NCBI GenBank assembly: GCA_963920635.1
Contig: OY987298.1
Location: forward strand, 67,849,949 to 67,913,948
Reading direction: 5' to 3'
From: Pseudeuparius sepicola
Lineage: Eukaryota > Arthropoda > Insecta > Coleoptera > Anthribidae
DNA: 64,000 bases
This document shows positions 45,430-56,950 of this stretch, piece by piece (within the stretch, counting starts at the first letter, position 1; every line of letters starts with the position of its first letter). The position numbers were made by a program, and so were the translations under genes. The notes under the pieces are model-generated. The model was not told the DNA's origin, ran no database searches, and was given only the letters and a program-made list of their open reading frames with translations.

Positions 45430-46659
45430 TACTATTAATTGCTCCCTTGAAATCTAAAAAAAACAATTGGTGGGTGAATTTTAGTAAGCTTATTATTCCC
45501 AAAATAACTGCTAGTTCCAAAATCTAGTTAGTTACCTAGTTAGTGTGCCATGGAAATTTAAAGTTAAAAAATTAACTTTGCTAACCGTAAAAATAGGATA
45601 AAATGTGATTTTTGGACCTTCAATTTATTTTTTTCGGAAATTTTTTATTTTTTGATTTTGATAAAACTTTGGATTTGGGATTTTCGGTTCATTCTAAACA
45701 ACTTTTTTTAGTAAATTTTTTTGATAAAAAAATGCTATGATCTTGAATTTTGGGGGTATAAAAAATTTCGCAGTTAGCCAGGTGTTTGGTTTTTAAAACA
45801 ATTGGAAGGTGTGTCGAATGGTATTTTCAGAGACCTATCAAACAAAAAAAAGTTTTTCAAAATCGGAGCAAAAATAACAATTTTACAGAGGTGTCTCCAT
45901 TCCAAACGGGCCACACTGTATAGCTGGTGCTAGAGCTAGAGGGGACAGGTGGGAGGAAAACGGAGCAGTCCTGGAACGCAAAAACCTCGGGCACCCGAAA
46001 GCGCAAGCACAAGCAATGTTCTCTGGAGTTACTCAGGAGTACTCAAAGCGTTGCACCCGAGGGGGATATCACTGGCCAAATTTTGTACACTAAAAATTCC
46101 TACACAACAGGAGTAGTTCCTATAATTCCACGGAATTCCTAGAATTACATCAAAATTCTAATGTAATTCTTGGAATTCCATTAAATACCAGCGAAATTCT
46201 AAAAAGTTTTTCAATATTTCTGTCAGAATCTTTGCATACAAGTAGATATAATATTTTGTAAATACAAAATAAATCGGAAATTATGGACTTATTCTATTCT
46301 TCCTCTATTGAAAGACTAAAAAATACTAAAAAACCTAAGAAAATACTTATATAGGTACCTAATTTAGAGCCGGCTACTAGAACATTTTAAAAATGTGCTA
46401 AATACCAATACCTCGCGAGAAATTTACAAGAAAGATAAATTATGTCCGCAACACACTTCTTTGTCCACCGGGATCGACGATTTCGTTTCTTACTTTTTTA
46501 TTATTATATTATGCAAGCACACGTTACTGCCATGTAATAAAATTCCTTTCTGGACGTCATCACTGACAAACTAGACGCATAAACCGACTGCGAAGACGCT
46601 CAGTGTGTGGGCATGAACTGAGTACTGGTTTAACTAATAAGGTAAAATGCACAGACTTA
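45430..46659. other. No gene; one solitary mariner end
   Basis: At 45893-45917 the phrase aaacgggccacactg followed by TA resembles the terminus of the complete mariner (aaatgggtcacactg, 42723-42737). No left end was found. A 71-codon frame at 45927-46142 is unrecognised. A run of attcc-rich sequence at 46110-46200 shows no function. Confidence 0.4.
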
Positions 46660-46807
46660 ACTGTGCAGTTTTGCCTGTTTGTGTGGGGCCGTTTAGCAGT
46701 AAATGAGGATTGTAATGGACTAAAATCGGTGCCGATGTTAACATTTTTTTATTTCTTCGAACGCATTTTGTCATTCGCTCCATTGCCATTTAGAATTAGA
46801 TTTAAGG
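46660..46807 (-). pseudogene. Ty3/gypsy RNase H start, downstream half of a split pol
   Basis: On the minus strand the reading KWQWSE, a stop, then NAFEEIKKMLTSAPILVHY matches the start of the gypsy RNase H region. It continues directly the polymerase piece at 49087-49506, from which it is separated by the inserted non-LTR element. Coding resemblance ends near 46700. It is dead. Confidence 0.7.
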
Positions 46808-49086
46808 TTTTTTTTTGTAGTTTTGCGATAGGAGAGGAAAGCCTTTTATAGGCACCACGCGGCCGTTCCGCGTGGTAGTGTGGGAGTCACCCCCCCGGAG
46901 GGGGCATACCCAATGGTTTCAGGGTATAGTGGTTGGATTCCAGCCCTATTTTGTAGGAGAATTGGGTGTAGGGAGTGGTGTGTGGCTACTAGAAGAAGCC
47001 TTGGCAGTTTAGTGACGCGCTACGAGTAGGGTTTCGCTAGACGAAATGGCTTTTTGGCTGCTTTTTTAGAAAAAAGGACTAGAAAATTCCTCAGATGAGA
47101 GTATGTCGAGCCCTTTTGTGTGGGAGATCGGGATTGGGGACATAATTGGTAGCAGCTCGGAGAAGAGCGTTTGGATGAGTCTCCGTGTTTGTATAGGTTT
47201 TTAAGGAGAGTTCCTTGATATAATCATTCAGAAAAGGAATATTCATGTCACGGTGGATGTGCCGATTGGCGACGTACCATTCGGCACCCGTGATAGTCCT
47301 AAGAAAATGATTTTGAACTGCTTGAAGTTTTCTGTGATGACTTTTTGCCATGTGCTGCCAGGCAGCGCAGGCATAGGTCATCACGGGACGAAGAATGGTC
47401 TTATAGAGTTAGTTTGGCTTGAATGGGGAGTTTGGATCCTTTGTGGATCATAGGATGTACTGCTTTGAATATTTTAAGGGTCTTTTGCCTGGTTTGCTCA
47501 GTGTGTTTCTCGAAAGTGAGCCGGCTGTCTAGGTGAAAGCCTAGGTACAGCGCGGTGGTGGAATAATCAACCTCAGAATCGTTCAAAACAATTCTGGGAG
47601 GAGGGGCCTAGCGCCCCTTAGAGAAGACGACTGCCTGTGTTTTGCCAGGATTGACTTTGATTTTCCACTTATCGAACCACTCGGAAAGAGACTGAAGCAC
47701 CCTGCACGCATTCTCACTGCGATGACCGGAAGCGGTTATCGCAGTATCATCAGCATACAGGTACAGGGATGTGTCGGGAAACATTGTACAGAGTGGGACC
47801 CAACACTGAGCCCCGGGGGGACCCCCGCCTCTTTCGTTTAACGGGAAGAGAGGAGACCATCTATTCTGACCTGGAAGGTCAGGTCGGCCAGGAAAGAAGA
47901 GACTATCTTTACCACAGCCAAGGAGATGTCTAAAAGGATGAGTTTGTATATGAGACCGGGGTGCCATACCCGGTCAAAGGCTTTGGCTACATCTAGGAAA
48001 ATGGCTACTGGGTTATGGTGATTTTGGAAGATGTGCGTGACTTCTTCCACCAGTCTGACGACTTGGTGTTCAGTGGAATGTGCACCTCGAAAGCCGAATT
48101 GCTCAGGGCGGAGTGCATCTACTCGACTGAGCTCGTCTTGTAGACGGGATTGGATTACATGTTCGAAAATTTTTCCTGCTACTGGCAACGGGCTAATGGG
48201 ACGATAGTCTTGGGGATAGGATGACCACTTTTTCTTAGGAATAATTATCAAGATAGCGTGCTTCCAACAAGTGGGAAAATAGTGGTGACGGAGGCACTGG
48301 TTTATGAGTTTTAGCAATTTGATGATTTGTTTTTGGGGTAGAAGTTTGATTGCCTTGTTGGGTATATTGTCGTATCCTGGGGTTTTATGGACATTTAAAG
48401 TCGAGATGATGGCGATGAGCTCTTTGTGGGTGCAAAATGGGAGAGGTTCCGGGGGGTTTTGTCGCAAGGAGCGCCCCACCTCGGCCTATACCGCCTCTTC
48501 CCACACACTTTAGGGATTCTAGACGTCGTTGCCAACTGTCAGAATGGACTTGCTGTAGAGCATCTTTCAGCACGGAGATCAGCAGCATGGCTACTCGTCT
48601 GTGGTCAGGATGTAGAGTGGGACAAGCCCTTTTACGGGCCGTGCGGGTTCTCTTAAGGAGTTGTCTAACATCGGGAGGGAGAGGCTCTTTGTTTCGACTA
48701 GTAACGTACTCTCGGGAAGAATCCTCGAGCGCTTTACATATCCGGTGTTCCCAGGACCGGGCCTCGCATTCAAGCTCAACCACGTTCCAGGCAGATACTT
48801 GGGCGTTACAGTCTTGGAGAATAGGAATGTTACGAAAGTGGGGCCAGACGACCCGCCGGACAGTGACGGTGTCGTCTGGGGGGGTTTTGGTGTCCCCCAA
48901 AAGAATTGTGAGGGGATTATGATCACTGCGGGGGTCATGAGTTACGCGAACATTGCATTGAAGGTCGCAGTCTTTTAATAGGACAATATCTAGGACATCA
49001 GGTCTATGGGTGGGATTTCTAGCAATTTCGAGCAATAGTCCTCGAGGGCTCTGCCCCGGAGATTCGTCAACCTGCTCCCTGTTGCT
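46808..49086 (-). mobile_element. 5'-truncated jockey-like non-LTR element inside gypsy pol
   Basis: On the minus strand the element runs from 49086 to an A9 tail at 46808-46816. Both flanks are one gypsy polymerase, interrupted at the LYN codons, so the limits are well fixed. No target duplication beyond about 3 bases is visible, which is atypical for target-primed insertion. The element is relatively GC-rich compared with its surroundings. Confidence 0.85.
47091..49080 (-). pseudogene. Jockey-like endonuclease/reverse transcriptase, broken
   Basis: Reading down the minus strand: the end of an apurinic-type endonuclease domain (PDVLDIVLLKD, SDHNPLTILLG; about 48840-49010), a linker, then reverse transcriptase from about 48440 with LNVHKTPGYDNIPNKAI, YRPISPLPVAGKIFE, FGFRGAHSTEHQ, LDVAKAFDRVWH, and the intact catalytic LYLYADDTAI at about 47755. 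The C-terminal blocks LGFHLDSRLTFEKH, MTYACAAW, LQAVQNHFLR and WYVANRHIHRDM follow. At least three frame changes (about 48470, 47900 and 47600) and a break near 47400 inactivate it. The 5' end with gag and most of the endonuclease is missing. It is a jockey-clade-type protein. Confidence 0.85.
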
Positions 49087-49506
49087 GTTATATAATGGAT
49101 ACAAAATATTTGACAGATTTTTGACTAAAAAAGGGGCATCTTTCCATAGACAACTTTAATCTCTCATTTTGCAAGCTCTCTAAACCTTGCTTTAATCTGA
49201 ATAGATGTGATCAAGATATCACCTAAAAATGACATAGCTCCATCTAATCCTTGCTATTGCGATTCAACAATTTTTGTTAAACTTCTATCTGAAAAGTCCT
49301 TTATGCGTAGAAATTGTTACCAGATCTTTACATTTTTGTTGACAAGCATTAGATAAATCAAGCTTAGTAAATTGGTTACCCCCTCGCAATTTTACAAATA
49401 GGTCTTCGATACGTGCTAGCGGATCAATCTCTATATAGGGATTAACTGTGATTTTAAAATCGCAACATAATCTGACAGAACCGTTTTTCTTGAAAACAGA
49501 CCAAAC
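49087..49506 (-). pseudogene. Ty3/gypsy reverse transcriptase fragment, upstream half
   Basis: On the minus strand, WSVFKKNGSVRLCCDF, RIEDLFVKLRGGNQFTKLDL and VTISTHKGLF are gypsy RT blocks 1-4. Then GLDGAMSFLGDILIT stands where the catalytic box is normally a Y/F-L-D-D sequence; here the first of the two aspartates is glycine. FLVKNLSNILYPLYN follows and is cut by the non-LTR insertion. Stops occur after block 4 and near 49170. The lost aspartate alone would kill the enzyme. Confidence 0.8.
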
Positions 49507-51261
49507 AAAAAAATCTCGAAGTAAAAAAGTTCACTTATTCCGTCATTTTATGTCTATTTTTCCTGAAGTAGGGTGATTCAGTCATGATGTAAAAAATTTA
49601 AACCACACAAAGTTTAAAACACGAGGCAAATCAACCTTAACACCTTAACGTAACTCGACGCAAATGATTCTAAGGTGAGCGATGTTGCCGCACTTCATTG
49701 TTAGTGTTCAACCTAATTATGAAAGTTGATCTGAAGAAATAAGAAATACTTATTTTTTATGGGCAGTGTCGGGGTTGTCAGGATTTATTCTTCAAATGGC
49801 AAGCGTTATAGCACTTGAAACAGAAAATGGTTTATTCACAGCACAATATTTACTTGAGAAGATTCTTGCAAGATGCACACATAATACGTAGTTTTTAAAT
49901 TACATTGGAAAATTACTACCAGTAACACTCAAACACTTACGGTGTCTATCCGTTTTGCAAATTTTTCCTGTTTATTTTTGATAAATCATAGCCTGGCGAC
50001 TAACGTATGAATAGTATAGTGTGAGTTACCATGCGTGTTACAGTTTGGCCTTTACCAAAGGATTTTAAACATACACATTCGCATAGTAAGGTACAAGCAA
50101 GGTTATTTTTTTACAACTGGATACCTTTAGAGAACCCTTCTTGCACCTACATTTGATTATTCCTCACAAGCTTTACTAACCTGGGGAATTGATATCCATT
50201 TTGGTATAAGTTTGCCCCCGGAATAATTTAGCCAGCCAAAATCACATGGAATATGATATGCTCGCTTGGTACAGGGTGGCTTATCCAAGCGGAAAAAGTG
50301 TGTTACATGGAGACAGGTTAACAGAAAATCGTCATTCAAAAAATGAATTCGTAGTAAAAATTAAGGGAAATTCGAGGGTGTACTCGGATTTTGTATACAG
50401 GTAGCGATAAAAAAAAGTTTTCGCCAAAAACCTTCTTTCGCAAAATAATAAAATATATTTTTTTACCTTCACAACCATAAGAGAACCTTTAAGTAGTATT
50501 TTTGAATGTTCCGTTTTTTGAAATAACTTCCGGTTTTAGCGGAAATGAAAGTGATTTTCTGCATTTTGTAACTTACACATTTCGTTTAACCATTATATGA
50601 TTCCTCCTTTAATCCTGGATCGAACGATAATAACTTGATCTATTTGTCTCCAACTGTTTCCGAAATATTTACTAAAGAAGCTCCATGAAACTTGGTAAAG
50701 GGTCTCTTATGTCAGTGTCTTATGTTCAATTCAAGTAGGCCAAACATTAGAATCAGATTTATGAAAAATCAAGTCAGCTATGCATGACAATAGGGTATTA
50801 GGGCTATGAGTATTATTGTGTCAAATTGACTGTTCAAAGGAACAAGGGCTTCCTCGACGAAACGAATCACATTCGGCGAGAGCAGGGCTTTTTGGCCAGA
50901 ATAAAACAACTCTTCTCTGTCTCATCGATATCAGTGACAACATCAAACAGTTTAAACCTGGTGTAAAACGAGTAAAGCCTCCACATTTATATGATTTTCG
51001 TCCTTTCCTTGTGTTCCTATTGACCCCAAAATTCTCAAATGAAACATTTTTCATGTGGCTGAACGGAAGGAGCCCTTATTGTCGATTTGTACCCGCAGAG
51101 AAGTTGCTTGCATAACTGTAGCGCCACTATACTTAATACCTAATACAATTTTATGCTATTACATGAAGCAGAAATACGCATAACTATAAATACCTGCAAG
51201 AACTTCAATGCACATAATATATAATATAAATATATATCAGTTGCGATGTTGCCAGACGTTG
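49507..51261. other. No recognised gene
   Basis: A 99-codon frame at 50816-51115 has an overlapping opposite-strand frame of 77 codons; neither resembles a known family. The remainder is AT-rich. Possible solitary mariner-type ends (tacagggtggctta near 50272) are unpaired. Confidence 0.4.
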
Positions 51262-51650
51262 GACGTAGGTGAAAATTTTATTTTTCGAATATTGAAGTCA
51301 ACAGGTGTTTTGGGGCACGTTTTGGCAATTTCAAAGCAAACAGTTGATTTGATCTTTATGAAACAAGAGTACCTTTTTGTTGCAGAATGAAAAGATGCAC
51401 TAAAATGATGGACCTGCAGGACCAAAAAAATAACCTCAAAAAAGTTAAGAGTAAAGGCACGATCCAAAAATAGCGCAAGTGATGCCCTCTGTGAGACCTA
51501 GAAATTGACATTTTCAGCTTATTCTGCATCCCCAAAAATATAGCAGTGCCAAATTTGAGTTCAGCAGCTTGATTATGCAGGGAGATGTAACCAAAATGCA
51601 ATTTCAAAAAACAAACTTCAATTTCTTAGCCCCAATTGTAATATTTTGGC
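51262..51650. repeat. Dispersed repeat R, one arm
   Basis: It is closely similar to 54795-55160: aggtgaaaattttatttttc, gtcaacaggtgttttgg, gatggacctgcaggaccaaa and cagcagcttgatta occur in the same order. The partner arm is absent. Confidence 0.8.
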
Positions 51651-51964
51651 CCAAAATAGAAGTATGCGGGAAATAGATGGTGCCATTGACTTGGCTAGAG
51701 CTCAAAACCTTTTGTACAAAATAAAAAAATAAAAATAAAATAAAACTTATACCGTTGACTGTTATATTATTAAAGACTGCTCACGGCTGTCACGTCTGAC
51801 ACATTTTTGGCTCACCATGAGCTTTCCGGAGATAAAATACAATGCAGAATACATTGTTAGCCATCAGAGCCATCTGTTTTCCAGGACATAAAGCTATAGC
51901 CGTGAGAAGTCTTTATAAATACGTCAGTCAACGCTTATACATTCACAAAATGAGACCAAAGTTT

Positions 51965-52065
51965 AAAAAAAACAGGATTTTCTAGAGTACCCTGTATAAA
52001 TCACAGAGCACAGGTTGGTGATCATTTTTTTGCTTAAGCTTTGCCTAAGGTATTATTATTATTAT
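51965..52065 (-). repeat. Dispersed repeat, inverted partner of 58238-58345
   Basis: Shared blocks are aatcac.gagcacag.ttggtgat and aagctttgcctaaggtatt. The two copies lie 6.2 kb apart in opposite orientation. No coding capacity. Confidence 0.65.
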
Positions 52066-52602
52066 ATGTATTATATATATTAAAAATTATCCAAAGAACA
52101 AATTCGGGATGTTATATTTGGCCCCTAAGTAACTATCAAATATGTAGACGCTACCATAATACAATAAATACAAGATGCACAGTGCGCAGCCTTGTGCCTA
52201 TCTCTCCCCAGTATGACGTAGGTGGGACACCGACGCATCACAAATGAGTCTTATTGTTTAATGGCCATAGCTGTGAACGAGGTAACCTCTCCTCTTTTGT
52301 TTCTTTGAGATATTGTCATAAAAATGTGTTGTGCAGTTTTTGGCTGCAATAGACAAGAAGAATCATTGTAATAATTGGCTACTGTTGGAATTTGTTCAAG
52401 GCATTCAGGGCCGCAATCTTCATAGCTTTGCCGAACTATTTAGACTATTTTTTCTGCCTTTGATCAACTTTGGTTTGAATCGAGGTCGAGGCAGATGCAT
52501 GCACGCCTTTATAGAAAAACACCACTGATGGCCAAGAGCGCTGGGCAAAATTGTGGGGCCTTAATAGCTTTATCAGTGTGATTTACTAATTGTCGTACAC
52601 AT
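52066..52602. other. No recognised feature
   Basis: Short open frames at 52041-52247 and 52331-52528 show no family resemblance. Confidence 0.35.
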
Positions 52603-53055
52603 CACTGGGATTAGTATGGTTTTCTAGAATTTTCCGTAGTACTTGAGCGAATATAATCGTAGTTCTATCGGGAAAAAGTTGGTCCTAGCCGCAAATGGCA
52701 ATGAAGACAAAATAATAGTAATTGCCCACTCCCCCGCACAAGCATTCAGTTGCGCCTGGGGTACTCCTAGTTTGGAGTATTGTGAGGGTGAGAGTTATTA
52801 TTATTATTATTTTCATGTCAGTTATTTTTGGCGAAATCTTTAATAATAATAATAATAATAATTCTCACCCTCACAATACTCCAAACTAGGAGTACCCCCG
52901 AAGCAACCACATGCTTGTGCGGGGGAGGGGGGCAATTACTATTATTTTGTCTTCGTTGCCATTTGCGGCTAGGGCCGACTTTTTTCCCAATAGAACTAGG
53001 ATAGCATTCGCTCAAGTACTACGGAAAACCCTAGAAAACCATAGTAATCCCAGTG
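52603..53055. repeat. 453-bp inverted duplication with converging (TTA)n tails
   Basis: Left arm 52603-52835 and right arm about 52840-53055 are reverse complements with minor differences. The outer ends read cactgggattagtatggttt and its complement. Each arm runs inward through ctcctagtttggagtattgtgagggtgaga to a (TTA)n tract, so two copies meet tail to tail. Half of the unit also occurs alone at 16786-16884. Confidence 0.8.
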
Positions 53056-53311
53056 AGTGTAGCCATGAATTTATTGGGAGAAAAATACCAGCATCTCGTT
53101 AAGTCAGACACCTTGCCTTTATTAAATCTGCCACATAATAACAAAATCTAGTAAAAGAACAGTGAAGTAAGAAAAGGTAGAGTGGCAAAAAGGAATCTCA
53201 TGAATATACTATGGATATGGGTCGTATATTCACAAGTCAGACAAGGACGGCAGTTGTGCCGACTAAATCAAGATGTTATTGAAAGCTAATTCGGTGTGAT
53301 TAGATCACATA

Positions 53312-54017
53312 CAGTGCCCACTAAAAAGTTGGAACCATATGGGATTTTTTTTTCATTTTTGGGCTAAGATGAAACTACTCTGGGGTGATCATCTCTGCTT
53401 CCAAAAAGATTCGAAATGAGATCATTAAACGCCCTGACGTCATTTATTTGTGATTTTATCGAAAAAAGTTATTTGAAAAAGTTGCTTGGAATTTTATTTT
53501 ATCTCCATGTGCATTTTCAGTCAAAAATTTTGACAATGATAAATTTTTGATTTTTGAAAAAATATAAAAATTAATAAATTTAATTTTTTTGGTGTGCCAT
53601 ATTTGACTTTAGAATTGTTTTCCTATCATCGAAACGCGATATTTTGTAGTTATGGACCCTTTTTGGGTTGTAATCGGCTGGTTTCAAGGAAAACTCCACT
53701 AACAAGGTGCAATTGTTATATTTTTTCAAAAAATCAATAATTTATCATTGTCATAATTTTTGCCTGAAAATTGGCACATAGGGGTAAAATATTCCAAGCA
53801 ACTTTTTCAAATAACTTTTTTCGATAAAATCACAAATGAAGCGGATTTTGGCTATTTATTTAATTAAATGTCATTTTTGACAGGTCTGTCAAATGACGTC
53901 ACGGCGTTTAATGAACTCATTTCGAATCTTTTTGGAAGCAGAGATGATCGCCCCAGAGTAGTTTCATCTTAGCCCAAAAAAAAAATCCATATGGTTCCAA
54001 CTTTTTGGCGGGCACTG
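53312..54017. mobile_element. 706-bp mariner-type MITE with long TIRs
   Basis: The ends CAGTGCCCACTAAAAAGTTG and its near-complement are flanked by TA (53310-53311, 54018-54019). The arms pair for about 280 bp. The right arm has an extra segment of about 60 bp (near 53840-53905) missing from the left arm. The conserved taaacgccNtgacgtcattt phrase lies in both arms. No coding capacity. Confidence 0.85.
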
Positions 54018-54217
54018 TATACTGGACAAAAATGAAGGGTCATTTCCCATGGGTGGAAATGTTACCGAGGATAATAATACCCCCGACCTGAAAACTTTTG
54101 CTGATAGTGATGGAAAGCTTTAAGTGGGAAATACATTTTTAAACTTCTGGAAAAAGACAACAGGAACTCAATAGGTAACTTCATATGGACGTATGTCGTA
54201 AATGTCCTAACTTTTGA

Positions 54218-55160
54218 GATACAGGGCGTTGAAGTTCATTTTTTGAAATAGAATTTTGGCTACATCTCCAGAAATAATCAAGCTGCTGAACTGAAATTTG
54301 GCACTGCTGTGTTTTTGGCGATGGAGAATAAGCTGAAAATGTCAATTTCACCGTATCTCACCGAGGGCGCAACTTGCGCTGTTTTTTGATCACACTTTTA
54401 CGCGTAACTTTTTTGAGGTTATCTTTTTGATCCTGCAGGTCCATCATTTTAAGGCATCTTTTCATTCTGCAACAAAAAGGTACTCTTGTTTCATAACGAT
54501 AAAATCAACCGTTTGCGTTGAAATTGGCAAAATGTGCCCCAAAACACCTGTTGACTTCAATATTCGAAACATAAAATTTTCACCTACTGCTTTCAAATGT
54601 TACAGATCAACTGTACATTCAAAATGATGAAAAAAATGTCAAATAGGCATTGGTCAAAACACCATTGGTTTTCTTGAAATAGAGTGTCAAAATTTTGTCA
54701 AATTCAATCCTTTCCATTTTGAAAGCGAATAATTTTTGGTACATTGTTCATAGGGATTTTTTTCTCAGTTTAAATGGTACAGTTGATCTTTAACACTTGA
54801 AGGTGGTAGGTGAAAATTTTATGTTTCGAATATTGAAGTCAACAGGTGTTTTGGAGAACGTTTTGGCAATTTCAAAGCAAACGGTTGATTTGACCGTTAT
54901 GAAACAAGAGTACCTTTTTGTTGCAGAATGAAAAGATGCACTAAAATGATGGACCTGCAGGACCAAAAAGATAACCTCAAAAGAGTTACGCGTAAAAGCG
55001 TGATCAAAAAACAGCGCAAGTGGCGCCCTCTGTGAGATACGGTGAAATTGACATTTTCAGCTTATTTTCCATCCTCAAAAACATAGCAGTGCCTAATTTC
55101 AGTTCAGCAGCTTGATTATTTCGGGAGATGTAGCCAAAATTCAATTTCAAAAAATGAACT
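54218..55160. mobile_element. R element, palindromic copy
   Basis: Left arm 54218-54613 (gatacagggcgttgaagttc and onward) pairs with right arm 54775-55160. The loop contains gtcaaaattttgtcaaat and aaatggtacagttgatc, which help to define insertion points in other copies. The outermost bases seen in the copy at 16565 are missing here. There is no transposase. Confidence 0.85.
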
Positions 55161-55543
55161 TTTTTTTCCTAAAATGTATAAGAAAATTAGAAGCAATTTT
55201 TAATGAGGTCAATCGTGATAAGTTACTTATTTCAAGAAATTATTTACAAAATTTAATAAAAATTGCTATTGATGGAGGCTGTAGTATGCAGTATACATAT
55301 TTTAGGATCAGAACTTTAAATAGATTAATAATTATATTATTAACAAAAACAAGAAAGCGAAAATTTGTAAAAACAACTTAAAGTTAACAATAAAACAATG
55401 TTAAAAGCCGAATTTTTATTCTCCGACAATTTATGGCCTGAATTTTGACTTGAAAATATTAGACAATGTGTCGTATTTTTCAAATATTTCGTGTCATATT
55501 AACTAAATGCATGCTCTATTTTCTTTATTTTCATACACATATA
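55161..55543. other. No recognised feature
   Basis: An 89-codon open frame at 55112-55381 begins inside the R arm and has a composition of AT-rich chance frames. Nothing else was recognised. Confidence 0.35.
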
Positions 55544-56950
55544 CAGGGTGTCCGGTAAGTACCTCCTAATCTCTCGGAAGCATACAGGGGAGGTCAAAAT
55601 AACCCTAGTTTGTCAAAGGAAAAAAATTCCTACTGTGCCCCTTAACGGAGATACAGGGCCCCAAAAGAGTACTTAGCGATTTACTTTTTTGGCTCTAACT
55701 TTTGAACCGACTTGTATAATTTAATGAAATTTTAATAGTTTATGTTGGCCATAAAGACTCATAAAACCATACTACCGTAGATGTTTCACATCGTCAGGGA
55801 AGTCAGGAACGGACTTGCCACCACACTCGTTGGGCCAAATTTTTGACAGGTGTCATTTTACAGAGCTGAAAACTGTTTTTTTAAATACTTTGGTCATTGC
55901 TCTTTAAAAAAGGTACTCTTCATTTCTTTCGACCAAATGAGCCGTTTTCGAAAAAAATAAGTTTTTGTATAACACTCAAAAGTTACTAATGCTAAACACA
56001 ATTAGGTAAAAATCAGGTGGTTATTGTTTAATGAATTACCTACTATTGGCCCTGTTTTATGGCCACCAAGGTCGCCTGATCTAAATCCTTTAGGCTTTTA
56101 CTTTTGGGGACATCTAAAACAACTAGTTTATTCAACACCAGTAAATACTAGAGAAGAACTACTAGCGAGAATAACACAGCATTCTAACGAAGTTCGTAAT
56201 AATGCCGGAATATTATTTGCAGTGCAGCGGGAAAATATTCGAAGACTAAGAAAATGTATTGAAGTACATGGAGCTCATATTGAACATTTGCCAAAATAAC
56301 ATTTAAACGTTTTCATTATTTTTGTGTTTTAATAACATTGTAAATTAATTAAGCTCCGATCAACCCTTTGAAAGGTTTTCGAGCTGGAAATCTTTCAGCA
56401 TAAAGTCTTCTTGCCTTCGAAGAGTTGGACAGCGCTTCACCATAAATTAAATGCATATCAGCCTAGTCTGTATTATGTTATTTTTAGGGTTCCGTACCTT
56501 TATGGACAAGCACTCGTTAATTGTGTAAACGTGTTAAAAAACTTAATTTTTTCGAAAACGGCTCATTTGGTCGAAAGAAATGAAGAGTACCTTTTTTAAA
56601 GAGCGATGACCAAAGTATTTAAAAAAACAGTTTTCAGCTCTGTAAAATGACACCTGTCAAAAATTTGGCCCAACGAGTGTGGTGGCAAGTCCGTTCCTGA
56701 CTTCCCTGACGATGTGAAACATCTACGGTAGTATGGTCTTTATGGCCAACATAAACTATTAAAATTTCATTAAATTATACAAGTCGGTTCAAAAGTTAGA
56801 GCCAAAAAAGTAAATCGCTAAGTACTCTTTTGGGGCCCTGTATCTCCGTTAAGGGGCACTGTAGGAATTTTTTTCCTTTGACAAACTAGGGTTATTTTGA
56901 CCTCCCCTGTATGCTTCCGAGAGATTAGGAGGTACTTACCGGACACCCTG
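55544..56950 (+). mobile_element. Mariner relic with ~420-bp TIRs
   Basis: The ends CAGGGTGTCCGGTAAGTACC and its complement are flanked by TA (55542-55543, 56951-56952). The arms run 55544 to about 55966 and about 56535-56950 and are very similar, so it is young. The interior keeps only the C-terminal third of a transposase. It represents a second long-TIR mariner family, distinct in end sequence from 40799-42737. Confidence 0.88.
56024..56299 (+). pseudogene. Mariner transposase C-terminal third
   Basis: The 91-codon open stretch contains LWPPRSPDLNPLGFYFWGHL, then VRNNAGILFAVQRENIRRLRK and an IEVHGAHIEHL tail, matching the C-terminus of mariner transposases. The third catalytic aspartate, expected in PLDF, is glycine (PLGFYFWG). 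The DNA-binding and first catalytic parts are deleted. The clean frame suggests recent loss. Confidence 0.85.

Noticed and set aside
50816..51115. 99-codon frame as a possible gene
   Set aside because: An overlapping opposite-strand frame of similar length exists, there is no family resemblance and no flanking signal; left as spacer.
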